Assembly: GCA_036732005.1 (NCBI GenBank)
Contig: DAINDF010000005.1
Span: 124,001 to 188,000 of the forward strand
Direction: 5' to 3'
Length of the DNA: 64,000 nt
Source of the DNA: UBA1926 sp036732005
Lineage (GTDB): Bacteria > Planctomycetota > Phycisphaerae > Phycisphaerales > UBA1924
Shown here: positions 57,631 to 64,000 of the stretch, piece after piece
How the letters are laid out: each line of letters opens with the position of its first letter
Position numbering within the stretch: position 1 is the stretch's first letter
The notes under the pieces: model-generated
Database searches by the model: none
What the model was told of the DNA's origin: nothing
What the model saw: only the letters and a program-made list of their open reading frames with translations
Translations under genes and position numbers: made by a program

Positions 57631-57665
57631 GCCGCCCTGCGCGGGGTTTGAGTCGGCGCGGCAGT

Positions 57666-58505
57666 TCAGTCCTTGAACAACGCGAGCCAATCGTCCGAGA
57701 CGCTGTACATCTCGGCGTTGCGCTGCACCTGTACATGAACATCCCCATCCCCGCTCCGCGCGATGACCGGGTTCGCGCCCGAGTTCCACACGCCGCGGAA
57801 ACGCCCCAGGCTCGGACGCACCTCGGTCACCGAGCCGAACTCGGACTCGAACTCCGCGCTGCCCGACTCCGAATCGAGTTCGATCAGCCCGCTCCCGCCA
57901 GGACCGATCACCGCGCTCACCTTCCCGCGCGCCGTCACCAACGCCACCGGGTCGGTCAGGGGCCGGCTCGTGCGGACCTCGATCCGGCCGCCCTGCTCCC
58001 CATTCCGCGCCGTGATCGCGCCCCCGACCCCGACCAGCACGATCGGGCCGCCGTCGTTCAGTACGGTCACACCATCGCACCGAGGCGTCCGGACCCGCAC
58101 ATCCACGAACGCCGACTCCGGGGCCCCCTCGTTGAGGGTGGAGGAAATCCGGACCACATCCCCCGCCGCCTGCGTCGTGTCCCGCGCGGCGTACACCGCC
58201 GCACCGGCCGTGTCGCCCGGCCAAGTCTTGGTCCGCTCCTTCCCGTCCCAACTGACCCGGGCCACCACAACAGGCGCCTCAAGCTTCTCATCGACCTCGA
58301 TCCAGACCGACCCCCGGTCGTTGCGGACATCGAACGCCAGCGGCGTCCCCGCCCGCAGCTCGCCGCCGTCCCACGACACCGGGGCCCAGCGGTCGGGTCG
58401 GAACAGGTGCTCGCGGGCGATGTCCGGCTGATGACAACCGGCCAGCGCGCCCAGACCAAGGCAGGCGGCCAGTGACAGCGGGCGGAGGCGGAATTTGTTC
58501 GGCAC
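57666..58505 (-). CDS. Lipoprotein, beta-rich, unknown function
   Basis: A 279-residue exported protein. The start is a GTG at 58505 with GAGGAG upstream; the signal peptide ends in the lipobox LGALAGC. The rest is beta-rich with repeated Val/Gly/Asp and Ser/Glu words (NDGGPIVLVGVGGAITARNG, SGLIELDSESGSAEFESEFG), a pattern seen in DUF4097-like beta-helix adhesion or envelope-stress proteins, but membership is uncertain. It is convergent with the PilZ gene (35 bp apart) and divergent from rny. Confidence 0.7.
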   Translation of the reverse strand: MPNKFRLRPLSLAACLGLGALAGCHQPDIAREHLFRPDRWAPVSWDGGELRAGTPLAFDVRNDRGSVWIEVDEKLEAPVVVARVSWDGKERTKTWPGDTAGAAVYAARDTTQAAGDVVRISSTLNEGAPESAFVDVRVRTPRCDGVTVLNDGGPIVLVGVGGAITARNGEQGGRIEVRTSRPLTDPVALVTARGKVSAVIGPGGSGLIELDSESGSAEFESEFGSVTEVRPSLGRFRGVWNSGANPVIARSGDGDVHVQVQRNAEMYSVSDDWLALFKD

Positions 58506-58956
58506 GGGCAACTCCTCGCGCAACAGCGCTCTCCAACCACTATCGACCCGGTCCGGCCCCGGGTTCGAGCCGAACCCGCCGCGGGCCGCAACCCGGGCGA
58601 AATTCTCCCGGCTATGATAAGCGTTCGGTGAAGGCCTCCGCGGTGGAGGCCTTCCGCAGCAGACCAATGACCGATCGCCTCGCTCGTGGCCGGGCCCGGC
58701 GGGGTGTGGGCAGCAGAGCACCACCGGGATTGGGGTCTTCCCTCCCGGTTCCCGCGGATCCGCGGGCGACGCGGCCGCCGAGTCCGGGCGGCTCGTCCGA
58801 TCGCCGTGGATCCCTCTTCCGGGCCGCCTCAAGGGGGCCCGGTGTCCATTTGCCGCTGGCCCACGCCCGTCTCACCCCCCGCGAACCCTGGGCGGTCGTT
58901 TTCCGAGGCTCGCGCGGGCGGATCCCGCGCCGCGGGCCCGGGATGCGGGGTGTGGC
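58506..58956. other. Divergent region and putative long rny leader
   Basis: 451 bases without a convincing gene. A -10-like TATGAT (58613-58618) lies just before a perfect 10-bp hairpin. The rest, up to rny at 58957, is GC-rich and has open frames of arginine/proline-rich composition that match no family. Confidence 0.5.
58630..58654 (+). other. Perfect 10-bp hairpin in rny leader
   Basis: GAAGGCCTCC (58630-58639) pairs with GGAGGCCTTC (58645-58654) around GCGGT, 12 bases after a TATGAT box. There is no T-run, so it is not a simple terminator. It could stabilise the 5' end of the mRNA or act in feedback by RNase Y. Confidence 0.55.
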
Positions 58957-60573
58957 GTGGGCGATTGGACGATCATGCTCGCGCAGGGTGAGCCCGGAGC
59001 CGGGGGTGTTTCGACCCTCGGGGCAATCCTGATCGCGGTGGTTTTCACCGTCTTTGGCGCCGGGGCGATGATGCTCGCCCTCCGGACGCTGACCGGCAAG
59101 ACCGTCTCGGCGGCGCGGGGCGAGGCCGCGACCATCATTGAGCGGGCCAAGGAAGAGGCCCGCAACGAGGCCGAACGCGTCCGCCTCGAGGGCGAGCGGG
59201 CGGCCCTGTCGCGCAAGGAGAAGCTCGACGCCGAGCTGGAGCAGGCGCGGGCCGAGATACGGGAGAGCGAGCGACGCCTGACCAAGCGGGAGGACCTCTT
59301 CGACCGCAAGGAGGAGGCGCTTGCGCTCAAGGAGAAGTCTCTCGCGGAGACCTCCGAGACCCTCCGCCGCCGCGACGAGGCCCTCGCCAAACGGGAGGCA
59401 GAGGCGGCGCAACTGCGGGAACAGCAGACCGAGCGGCTCCAGCAGATCGCCCAGATGACCCGGGCCGAGGCGAAGCAGGAACTGCTCGCCCGCGTGGAGG
59501 AGACCGCCCGGCTCGACTCGGCCAAGCTGATCCGCGCGGTGACCGAGAAGGCCGAGGAGCAGGCCAAGGAGAAGGCCCGCGAGATCACGCTCATGGCGGT
59601 CCAGCGCTTCGCCACCGAGCACACCAGCGAGAGCACCGTCCGCTCGGTCGAGATCCCCTCCGACGACATGAAGGGGCGGATCATCGGCCGAGAGGGCCGC
59701 AACATCCGCGCGATCGAGAAGGCCACCGGCGTCGACATCATCGTGGACGATACCCCGGGCGTGATCGTCGTCTCCTGCTTCGACAAGGTCCGCCAGGCCG
59801 TCGCCGTCGAGTCGCTCCAGCGCCTCATCGCCGACGGCCGGCTGCACCCGACCCGCATCGAGGAGGTCGTGGAGAAGGTCCGCTCCGAGGTCAGCGAGAA
59901 GGTCATCGCCGCGGGCAAGGACGCCGCCCTCGAGGTCAACCTGGGCGGGTTCCACCCCAAGGTCATCGAGGCGATGGGCAAACTCCACTACCGGACCAGC
60001 TACGGGCAGAATGTGCTGCGCCACTCGATCGAGGTCGCCTACCTCAGCCAGTTGATCGCCGAGCAGCTCGACCTCGACGGCAAACTCGCCCGCCGCTGCG
60101 GATTCCTCCACGACATCGGCAAGGCCATGGACCACGAGATGGAGGGCGGGCACCCCAAGATCGGCATGGACTTCGCCCGCCAGCACGGCGAGAAGGACGA
60201 GGCCGTGCTCAACGCCATCGGCGGGCACCACGCCGACATCCCATCGACCACCTTCTACACCCCCATCGTCATGGCCGCCGACGCGGTCTCCTCCGCCCGC
60301 CCCGGGGCCCGGCGCGAGTCGATGGAGCGTTACATCCAGCGCCTCAACGAATTGCAGGACATCGCCCTGTCCATCCCCGGGGTGACCGAGGCCTACGCCA
60401 TCCAGGCCGGCCGCGAGGTCCGCGTCATGGTCGACGCCGATCGCGTGGGCGACGACGAGGCCTACCTCATCGCCCACCAGATCGCCAAGCGCGTCGCCGA
60501 GGAGATGACCTTCCCCGGTGAAATCCGCGTGACCGTGCTCCGAGAGACGAGGGCGATCGAAGTGGCCCGATGA
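58957..60573 (+). CDS. rny: Ribonuclease Y
   Basis: A 538-residue membrane-anchored endoribonuclease that starts mRNA decay. Plan as in the family: N-terminal TM helix (about 17-42), long charged coiled coil (about 50-205), KH domain with the GxxG loop (MKGRIIGREGRNIRAIEKAT), HD phosphohydrolase domain with His385-Asp386 in GFLHDIGKAMDHE and later IGGHHADIPS, and the closing segment IPGVTEAYAIQAGREVRVMV through RAIEVAR. The start is a GTG at 58957 (an ATG at 58975 is possible). The last 72 bp, including the stop codon, are duplicated at 62958-63029. The downstream hydrolase would overlap the stop by ATGA in an uninterrupted arrangement. Confidence 0.96.
   Translation: MGDWTIMLAQGEPGAGGVSTLGAILIAVVFTVFGAGAMMLALRTLTGKTVSAARGEAATIIERAKEEARNEAERVRLEGERAALSRKEKLDAELEQARAEIRESERRLTKREDLFDRKEEALALKEKSLAETSETLRRRDEALAKREAEAAQLREQQTERLQQIAQMTRAEAKQELLARVEETARLDSAKLIRAVTEKAEEQAKEKAREITLMAVQRFATEHTSESTVRSVEIPSDDMKGRIIGREGRNIRAIEKATGVDIIVDDTPGVIVVSCFDKVRQAVAVESLQRLIADGRLHPTRIEEVVEKVRSEVSEKVIAAGKDAALEVNLGGFHPKVIEAMGKLHYRTSYGQNVLRHSIEVAYLSQLIAEQLDLDGKLARRCGFLHDIGKAMDHEMEGGHPKIGMDFARQHGEKDEAVLNAIGGHHADIPSTTFYTPIVMAADAVSSARPGARRESMERYIQRLNELQDIALSIPGVTEAYAIQAGREVRVMVDADRVGDDEAYLIAHQIAKRVAEEMTFPGEIRVTVLRETRAIEVAR
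60502..60573 (+). repeat. 72-bp direct repeat, rny copy (candidate att site)
   Basis: The final 72 bases of rny, including TGA, are identical to 62958-63029. Homology continues 11 bases upstream with 3 mismatches. This is one boundary of the lower-GC segment. Confidence 0.85.
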
Positions 60574-60768
60574 GGTTATTTGCTTTCAAAGTGCCCGGCC
60601 TGTGATCTCCCCACTCAAACCTCGCGAGATGTGGGATTTAAGGAACTCCACCGCCGGGACTTCAGAAAAGACGACACCGATGTCGGTAAAGCGGGGTAGA
60701 CCGGCGGGCATCGCCGACGCCTAGGAAAACTTCCGAGATTCGGAAAAATCAGGGAAAAGTGCTGTCTG

Positions 60769-60778
60769 NNNNNNNNNN
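60769..60778. other. Assembly gap (10 N)
   Basis: Ten ambiguous bases. In draft assemblies such a short fixed run usually stands for a gap of unknown true length, so sequence may be missing from this segment. Confidence 0.95.
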
Positions 60779-60817
60779 AAATTTTCTTTATATTTTTAAA
60801 ATTTGTTTTATGTTCGG

Positions 60818-60836
60818 CCCCCCCCCCCCCCCCCCC
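60818..60836 (+). repeat. 19-base poly-C tract
   Basis: Nineteen C in a row, 65 bp before the Cys-rich secreted-protein gene and 40 bp after the gap. It could be a slippery tract that alters expression, or a sequencing artefact at a contig end. Confidence 0.6.
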
Positions 60837-60901
60837 GCAATCTTTTCGCTATTCTCTGACCAGTCGTCTGCTTTGCCCTCTTCACATCACAGGGGAAACA
60901 A

Positions 60902-61198
60902 ATGAGAAGCAAACTGCCCATGTTGCGATCGTTGGTCAGTGTCGCTCTGGTCTCCGCTCTGGCGGCCACGGCGGCCGCCCAGAGCACAAAGACATGCACA
61001 CGCGCGGCGAGTTCTGAGGAGACATGTGACGGAACATCTATTTCCGTCGTATTAACCTGCTCGACCACCCAGTATTGCAACTGGACCATCTCGTATGGCG
61101 AGGATTGCTGCTGTATCCTCGACATACAAGGAGTGTGCGGGAGCAATTATGTCATTCCCAAACAATGCATCCCTGACCCTGACGAATGCGTCCAATAG
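60902..61198 (+). CDS. Small secreted cysteine-rich protein
   Basis: A 98-residue protein. A signal peptide lies at about 1-27 (SLVSVALVSALAATAAA then Q). The mature part of about 70 residues has ten cysteines, including a CCC triplet (GEDCCCILD) and evenly spaced single ones (KTC, ETC, LTC, QYC, GVC, KQC, DEC). Five disulfides are possible, which suggests a compact stable peptide acting outside the cell. No family is recognised; toxin, inhibitor or structural roles are all open. AGGGGAAAC precedes the ATG closely. Codon use is much richer in A/T than in flanking genes, consistent with foreign origin. It stands immediately after the gap and poly-C tract. Confidence 0.65.
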   Translation: MRSKLPMLRSLVSVALVSALAATAAAQSTKTCTRAASSEETCDGTSISVVLTCSTTQYCNWTISYGEDCCCILDIQGVCGSNYVIPKQCIPDPDECVQ

Positions 61199-61336
61199 GG
61201 CCCGTCGTGGCTCGGTCAGGCCTTGGGTCCGTGTGAACACCCGTGTCGCGTGCCCGTCGTGGGCCGTAGACGGCTCGGCCAAGATGTGAGCGTGCATTCT
61301 GCGAGAGAGCCCGCGGCGTCTTCGGAGGATCCGGAA

Positions 61337-62071
61337 ATGGCGGTCAAGCACATGTTCGCGCTCGGGTTCGCGATCCTGGGTAGCGGCGTCGGCGTGTTCG
61401 CGGTATGGCGGTTCCTGGATCGCGAACCTCCATCGCCGGAGCTCCCCAAAGGCGCGGCCATCAATCGCTTGTATGAACAAGCTGCGGAGCAACCGAGCGT
61501 TGATCACCAATCGGAGAGCTTCGCCGACGCCGCGATCGTGAATTCAATCATCGACTCGGGGCGTCGGCTGGGCATCTCTGACGCCGCGGAACTTGGTGAT
61601 GCGGTGCAAAGATCGATTGACTCGTACGCACTCCCGGATGTTCAGAGTTTCATTGATTGGCAGCTCGCGGAAGGCATCACGCCCATTCCGAAGTGGCAGG
61701 CGAACCCAGACCAGTTTCAATCGGCCTGGGATACGCTTCGTGCGACATTCGTCTTCGCCGATATTGATGCGTCGAAGGTCCGTGTTGTACAGAGGTCGCG
61801 CGATGACGATCGGAGCGTCGAAGCTCAGGTGCAACTCAAGTCGAAGACGCGACCCGACGGCCGGCCTTTCCTGGCAGACCCGACGGGTGATCTGGTGGTA
61901 TGCGAAGTTCTTCTGCCGGGCATCTACCCAACGCTGGATGGTGATTTCGTCGAGACTGAACTCGGTATCGAGATGACGAAGAGGCCCGATACCGGTGGCT
62001 GGGTGATAACCGGGATCTATCACTACACGGATATCGACCCGCCCCCGCGTATCGCCATTCCCCCGCTATAG
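61337..62071 (+). CDS. Anchored extracytoplasmic protein, unknown
   Basis: A 244-residue protein. One N-terminal transmembrane anchor at about 5-25 (MFALGFAILGSGVGVFAVW) is followed by a soluble domain with a helical first half (SFADAAIVNSIIDSGRRLG, DAVQRSIDSYALPDVQSFID) and a beta-type second half (VEAQVQLKSKTRPDGRPFLA, GGWVITGIYHYTD) like an NTF2- or cystatin-type sheet. No family is certain. GGAGG lies about 9 bases before the ATG. The stop is 2 bp before the pseudopilin start, so the two are cotranscribed. Composition is lower in G+C than flanking genes. Confidence 0.7.
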   Translation: MAVKHMFALGFAILGSGVGVFAVWRFLDREPPSPELPKGAAINRLYEQAAEQPSVDHQSESFADAAIVNSIIDSGRRLGISDAAELGDAVQRSIDSYALPDVQSFIDWQLAEGITPIPKWQANPDQFQSAWDTLRATFVFADIDASKVRVVQRSRDDDRSVEAQVQLKSKTRPDGRPFLADPTGDLVVCEVLLPGIYPTLDGDFVETELGIEMTKRPDTGGWVITGIYHYTDIDPPPRIAIPPL

Positions 62072-62073
62072 CG

Positions 62074-62841
62074 ATGTCCGATCCGCTGCGCACATCCTCG
62101 GCCGCTTGCACCAGCGTGCTTGGGAGGGTATCCTCAAAGCCGGGATTCACTCTACTGGAAGTGCTTGTTTCGATGGGTGTGATCGGTGTCCTGCTGGCTC
62201 TCATCCTGCCGGCTCTGTCGCAGGTGCGAGGAACCGCGCAGGCTCTGCAGAGCCAGTCAAACCTTCGAACCTTGTACATCGGCATGATGTTCTATGTCGA
62301 AGGTGAGGAAGCCTATCCCTGTATTGTCGGCGGGATGTTGTACCCCGACATCGATGGCACATCGTTTGTCCACACCTATTGGGAAGTGGAGAATGTCTGG
62401 CACGGGATAATCTACCCGTATTTTCCGCACGATGAAAACCTAGAAGTGTTCTTTTCGCCCGGACTGAGCGAGTGGAGCCCTCGCGCCGTTCCCTCCTACG
62501 CGTATTCTCATTCATTCGTTGGTAGGCCGGCCATCTGGAGCGGTCGCTCATTGCCGAACACCGCCGGACTCGAGAGCCCGGCTCGTCCGGGCGCTGTTCA
62601 GTTCCCGTCGAGCAAGGTCCTACTCTGGGATCGTGCGCTAGGTTTCTCGAGAGATGCCATCAAGTATGATGCGGGCGGCAACATTGCCCAGGCGACGCCG
62701 ACCGGCTTTGCTGATGGATCCGTGAGAATGCTAACGCCGACATCGGCTTCTCAGCCAGTCCCGAATCCGCTGAACCTGCGTGACAGCGGTCAAGTCAAAC
62801 TGCACAACACGCAGGATGGGGTGCTGGGACGAGACTACTGA
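62074..62841 (+). CDS. Pseudopilin-type protein 6 (in lower-GC segment)
   Basis: A 255-residue protein. A 24-residue leader (SVLGRVSSKPG) precedes FTLLEVLVSMGVIGVLLALI and LPALSQVRGTAQALQSQSNL, a more general type II pseudopilin start than the FTLIELLVVIAIIAL form of the other five. The globular part ends FADGSVRMLTPTSASQ, the DG-S-V motif of planctomycete pseudopilins. It is smaller than the others and A/T-richer in codon use. It starts 2 bp after the anchored-protein gene. Likely partner of that gene, and perhaps of the Cys-rich protein. Confidence 0.78.
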   Translation: MSDPLRTSSAACTSVLGRVSSKPGFTLLEVLVSMGVIGVLLALILPALSQVRGTAQALQSQSNLRTLYIGMMFYVEGEEAYPCIVGGMLYPDIDGTSFVHTYWEVENVWHGIIYPYFPHDENLEVFFSPGLSEWSPRAVPSYAYSHSFVGRPAIWSGRSLPNTAGLESPARPGAVQFPSSKVLLWDRALGFSRDAIKYDAGGNIAQATPTGFADGSVRMLTPTSASQPVPNPLNLRDSGQVKLHNTQDGVLGRDY

Positions 62842-62957
62842 CAGCCCCGGTTTTCAGCCCGTAGGCGGTACATCCGTGATGGGGTCGTCGCCGTCAAGCG
62901 ACAGCCACCACCCTGCTCTGCGCGATACCAATTCGTGGCCCGCGGCGCGTTACCGAC

Positions 62958-63029
62958 GAGATGACCTTCCCCGGTGAAATCCGCGTGACCGTGCTCCGAG
63001 AGACGAGGGCGATCGAAGTGGCCCGATGA
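62958..63029 (+). repeat. 72-bp direct repeat, distal copy (candidate att site)
   Basis: Identical to the end of rny (60502-60573) but detached from the gene. Its last bases ATGA contain the start codon of the downstream hydrolase. It is preceded by about 115 bp of non-coding sequence after the pseudopilin gene. Confidence 0.85.
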
Positions 63030-63970
63030 CCGAAGAACCCCGAGAAGCCGCCCGTCCCGCCCCGAAGCCCCGCACGCCGCTCTGGCTCCGCGTTCTGCGC
63101 ATCGCCCTGCTCCTCGGCCTGATCCCGATCGCGATGAAGATCCTCGGCGTCGGCGAACGACTCTTCTATTGGCCAAGCCGCGGCGCGTTCGAGACGCCCG
63201 CCGGCGTCGAGGATGTCTACTTCGAATCCGAGGGCCTCCGCCTGCACGGGTGGTTCTATCGCGCCACCGATGCCGACCCGGGCGAGGTCCGCCCCGTCGT
63301 GGTGCACGCGCACGGCAACGCCTTCAACATCAGCCGCCACGATGTCTTCACAGACTTCCTGGCGAACGAGGGCTTCCATGTCCTCATCTTCGACTACCGA
63401 AGCTACGGACGGAGCGAGCGGGGCCCCCTCAACCGCGACGGGCTCGTGCACGACGCGCTCGCCGCGGTGGAGTACGCCAGAGGCCGCCCGGACACCGACC
63501 CGGACCGCGTCGGGCTCTACGGCCTGAGCCTCGGGGGCACCATCGCCCTCGCCGCCGGCGCCGAGGACCAGCGCGTCGCCGCGGTCTGTTCCGTCGCGAC
63601 CTTCAGCCGGTGGAAGCGCATCGCCAACGGGTATGTCCCCCTGCTCGGCAACTGGCTCATCCGCGACGGACGCGACGCCGAAGAGAGCGTGACGAGGCTG
63701 GGCGACCGCCCCCTCCTCCTGCTGCACGGCACGGACGACGAGATCGTGCCCTTCGCGCACGGCCCGATGATCCGCGACGCGGCTCTCGCCGCGGGCGCCC
63801 GCGTCGAGTTCCGTGAGTTCGAGGGCGCGGGCCATGTCGACTGGGTCGATTCCGAGCCCGCGATGCGGGAGGCGATCGCCGCCTTCTTCACCGAGCACCT
63901 GCGCCCGAAGACCGCCGCCGGGGGCGAAGCGCAGGAAAAAGGCGTCGGGCCTTCCGACCCGACGCCCTGA
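63026..63970 (+). CDS. Alpha/beta-hydrolase, membrane-anchored
   Basis: A 314-residue serine hydrolase of the BEM46/YfhR-like group. An N-terminal anchor helix at about 21-42 (LWLRVLRIALLLGLIPIAM) is followed by the fold: VVVHAHGNAFNISRH (oxyanion), nucleophile elbow GLSLGGT (about residue 170), acid in LLLHGTDDEIVPF, and His in EGAGHVDWVDSEP. Its substrate is unknown. The ATG overlaps the TGA of the detached rny 3' copy (ATGA), so before any insertion rny and this gene would have been translationally coupled. The 3' end overlaps a minus-strand terminator. Confidence 0.87.
   Translation: MTEEPREAARPAPKPRTPLWLRVLRIALLLGLIPIAMKILGVGERLFYWPSRGAFETPAGVEDVYFESEGLRLHGWFYRATDADPGEVRPVVVHAHGNAFNISRHDVFTDFLANEGFHVLIFDYRSYGRSERGPLNRDGLVHDALAAVEYARGRPDTDPDRVGLYGLSLGGTIALAAGAEDQRVAAVCSVATFSRWKRIANGYVPLLGNWLIRDGRDAEESVTRLGDRPLLLLHGTDDEIVPFAHGPMIRDAALAAGARVEFREFEGAGHVDWVDSEPAMREAIAAFFTEHLRPKTAAGGEAQEKGVGPSDPTP
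63936..63966 (-). terminator. Minus-strand terminator overlapping hydrolase 3' end
   Basis: GGCGTCGGG/CCCGACGCC (63941-63949 with 63958-63966, 8-nt loop). On the minus strand TTTTT follows, so it should end a convergent gene lying beyond the right edge. It overlaps the last codons of the hydrolase. Confidence 0.7.
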
Positions 63971-64000
63971 AGGTCACGCGATTCCCGGGTCGATCAGAGC

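Larger units (their letters stand above)
60574..60901. other. Lower-GC gene-free stretch with assembly gap
   Basis: 328 bases starting right after the rny stop, visibly poorer in G+C than the rest. It holds a TTCCGA/TCGGAA hairpin (60731-60745), the N gap, a very AT-rich stretch (60779-60811) and 19 consecutive C. No gene is visible on either strand. Sequence after about 60840 looks like an ordinary leader for the Cys-rich gene. Confidence 0.6.

Noticed and set aside
58472..58956. Possible + strand gene in the rny leader
   Set aside because: Arg/Gly/Pro-rich translation without similarity and no convincing start signal. The leader interpretation with a hairpin fits better.
60574..60768. Remnant of an integrase in the sequence left of the gap
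   Set aside because: One minus-strand frame stays open for about 60 codons, but its translation shows no recombinase motif. Any integrase would have to lie inside the gap.

Overview
The window is high-GC (about two-thirds to 70% G+C by eye) bacterial chromosome from a planctomycete, most likely class Phycisphaerae. Evidence: six pseudopilin-type proteins whose N-termini read TLIELLVVIAIIALLIGILL or a close variant; a secreted protein ending in a short VPAP-TM-RRRR (PEP-CTERM-like) tail; and a secreted protein with two dockerin-like repeats of the GC type known from planctomycetes. There are no rRNA, tRNA or CRISPR features. A run of ten Ns (60769-60778) marks a scaffold gap, so this is a draft assembly, probably metagenomic.

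Layout. 1-6.6 kb: truncated pheA, a membrane protein, transaldolase-like aldolase, iscX, an ECF sigma/anti-sigma pair and comM. 6.7-13.2 kb: surface and secreted proteins (PEP-CTERM-like protein, Tat-exported flavin oxidoreductase, M1-type metallopeptidase lipoprotein). 13.2-21.5 kb: phosphatidylglycerol synthesis (pgsA, pgpA) divergent from the respiratory complex I membrane-arm operon nuoJKLMN. 21.6-27.5 kb: three tandem pseudopilin paralogues followed by a polyprenyl-phosphate sugar transferase. 27.6-35.8 kb: CbpA-like co-chaperone, FKBP isomerase fusion, RidA, a fourth pseudopilin, peroxiredoxin, YggS, a response regulator and an amidase lipoprotein. 35.8-45.1 kb: asparagine synthase, acyltransferase, aldehyde dehydrogenase, methyltransferase, an ABC exporter pair and an esterase. 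45.3-51.6 kb: prfA, a secreted phosphodiesterase-fold protein, the dockerin protein and a fifth pseudopilin. 51.6-60.6 kb: queuosine-precursor transporter, scpB, a DUF58/transglutaminase pair, a PilZ protein, a lipoprotein and RNase Y (rny). 60.6-63.0 kb: a lower-GC segment between two copies of the rny 3' end. 63.0-64.0 kb: an alpha/beta hydrolase.

Main observations. (1) The last 72 bp of rny are repeated exactly about 2.46 kb downstream. Between the copies lie lower-GC sequence, the gap, a small Cys-rich secreted protein, an anchored protein and a sixth pseudopilin. The second copy ends in the start codon of the hydrolase. This is the pattern left by an element that integrates into a gene's 3' end, although an assembly error is possible. 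(2) An interspersed intergenic repeat folds into several arms with 10-nt loops, and its copies show compensatory base changes. (3) Ten genes with no visible Shine-Dalgarno site carry TAnnnT 6 or 7 bases before the start codon, which suggests leaderless mRNAs. These three are the best candidates for something undescribed.

Boundaries come from reading frames, ribosome-binding sites and family similarity judged by eye. No database search was run.
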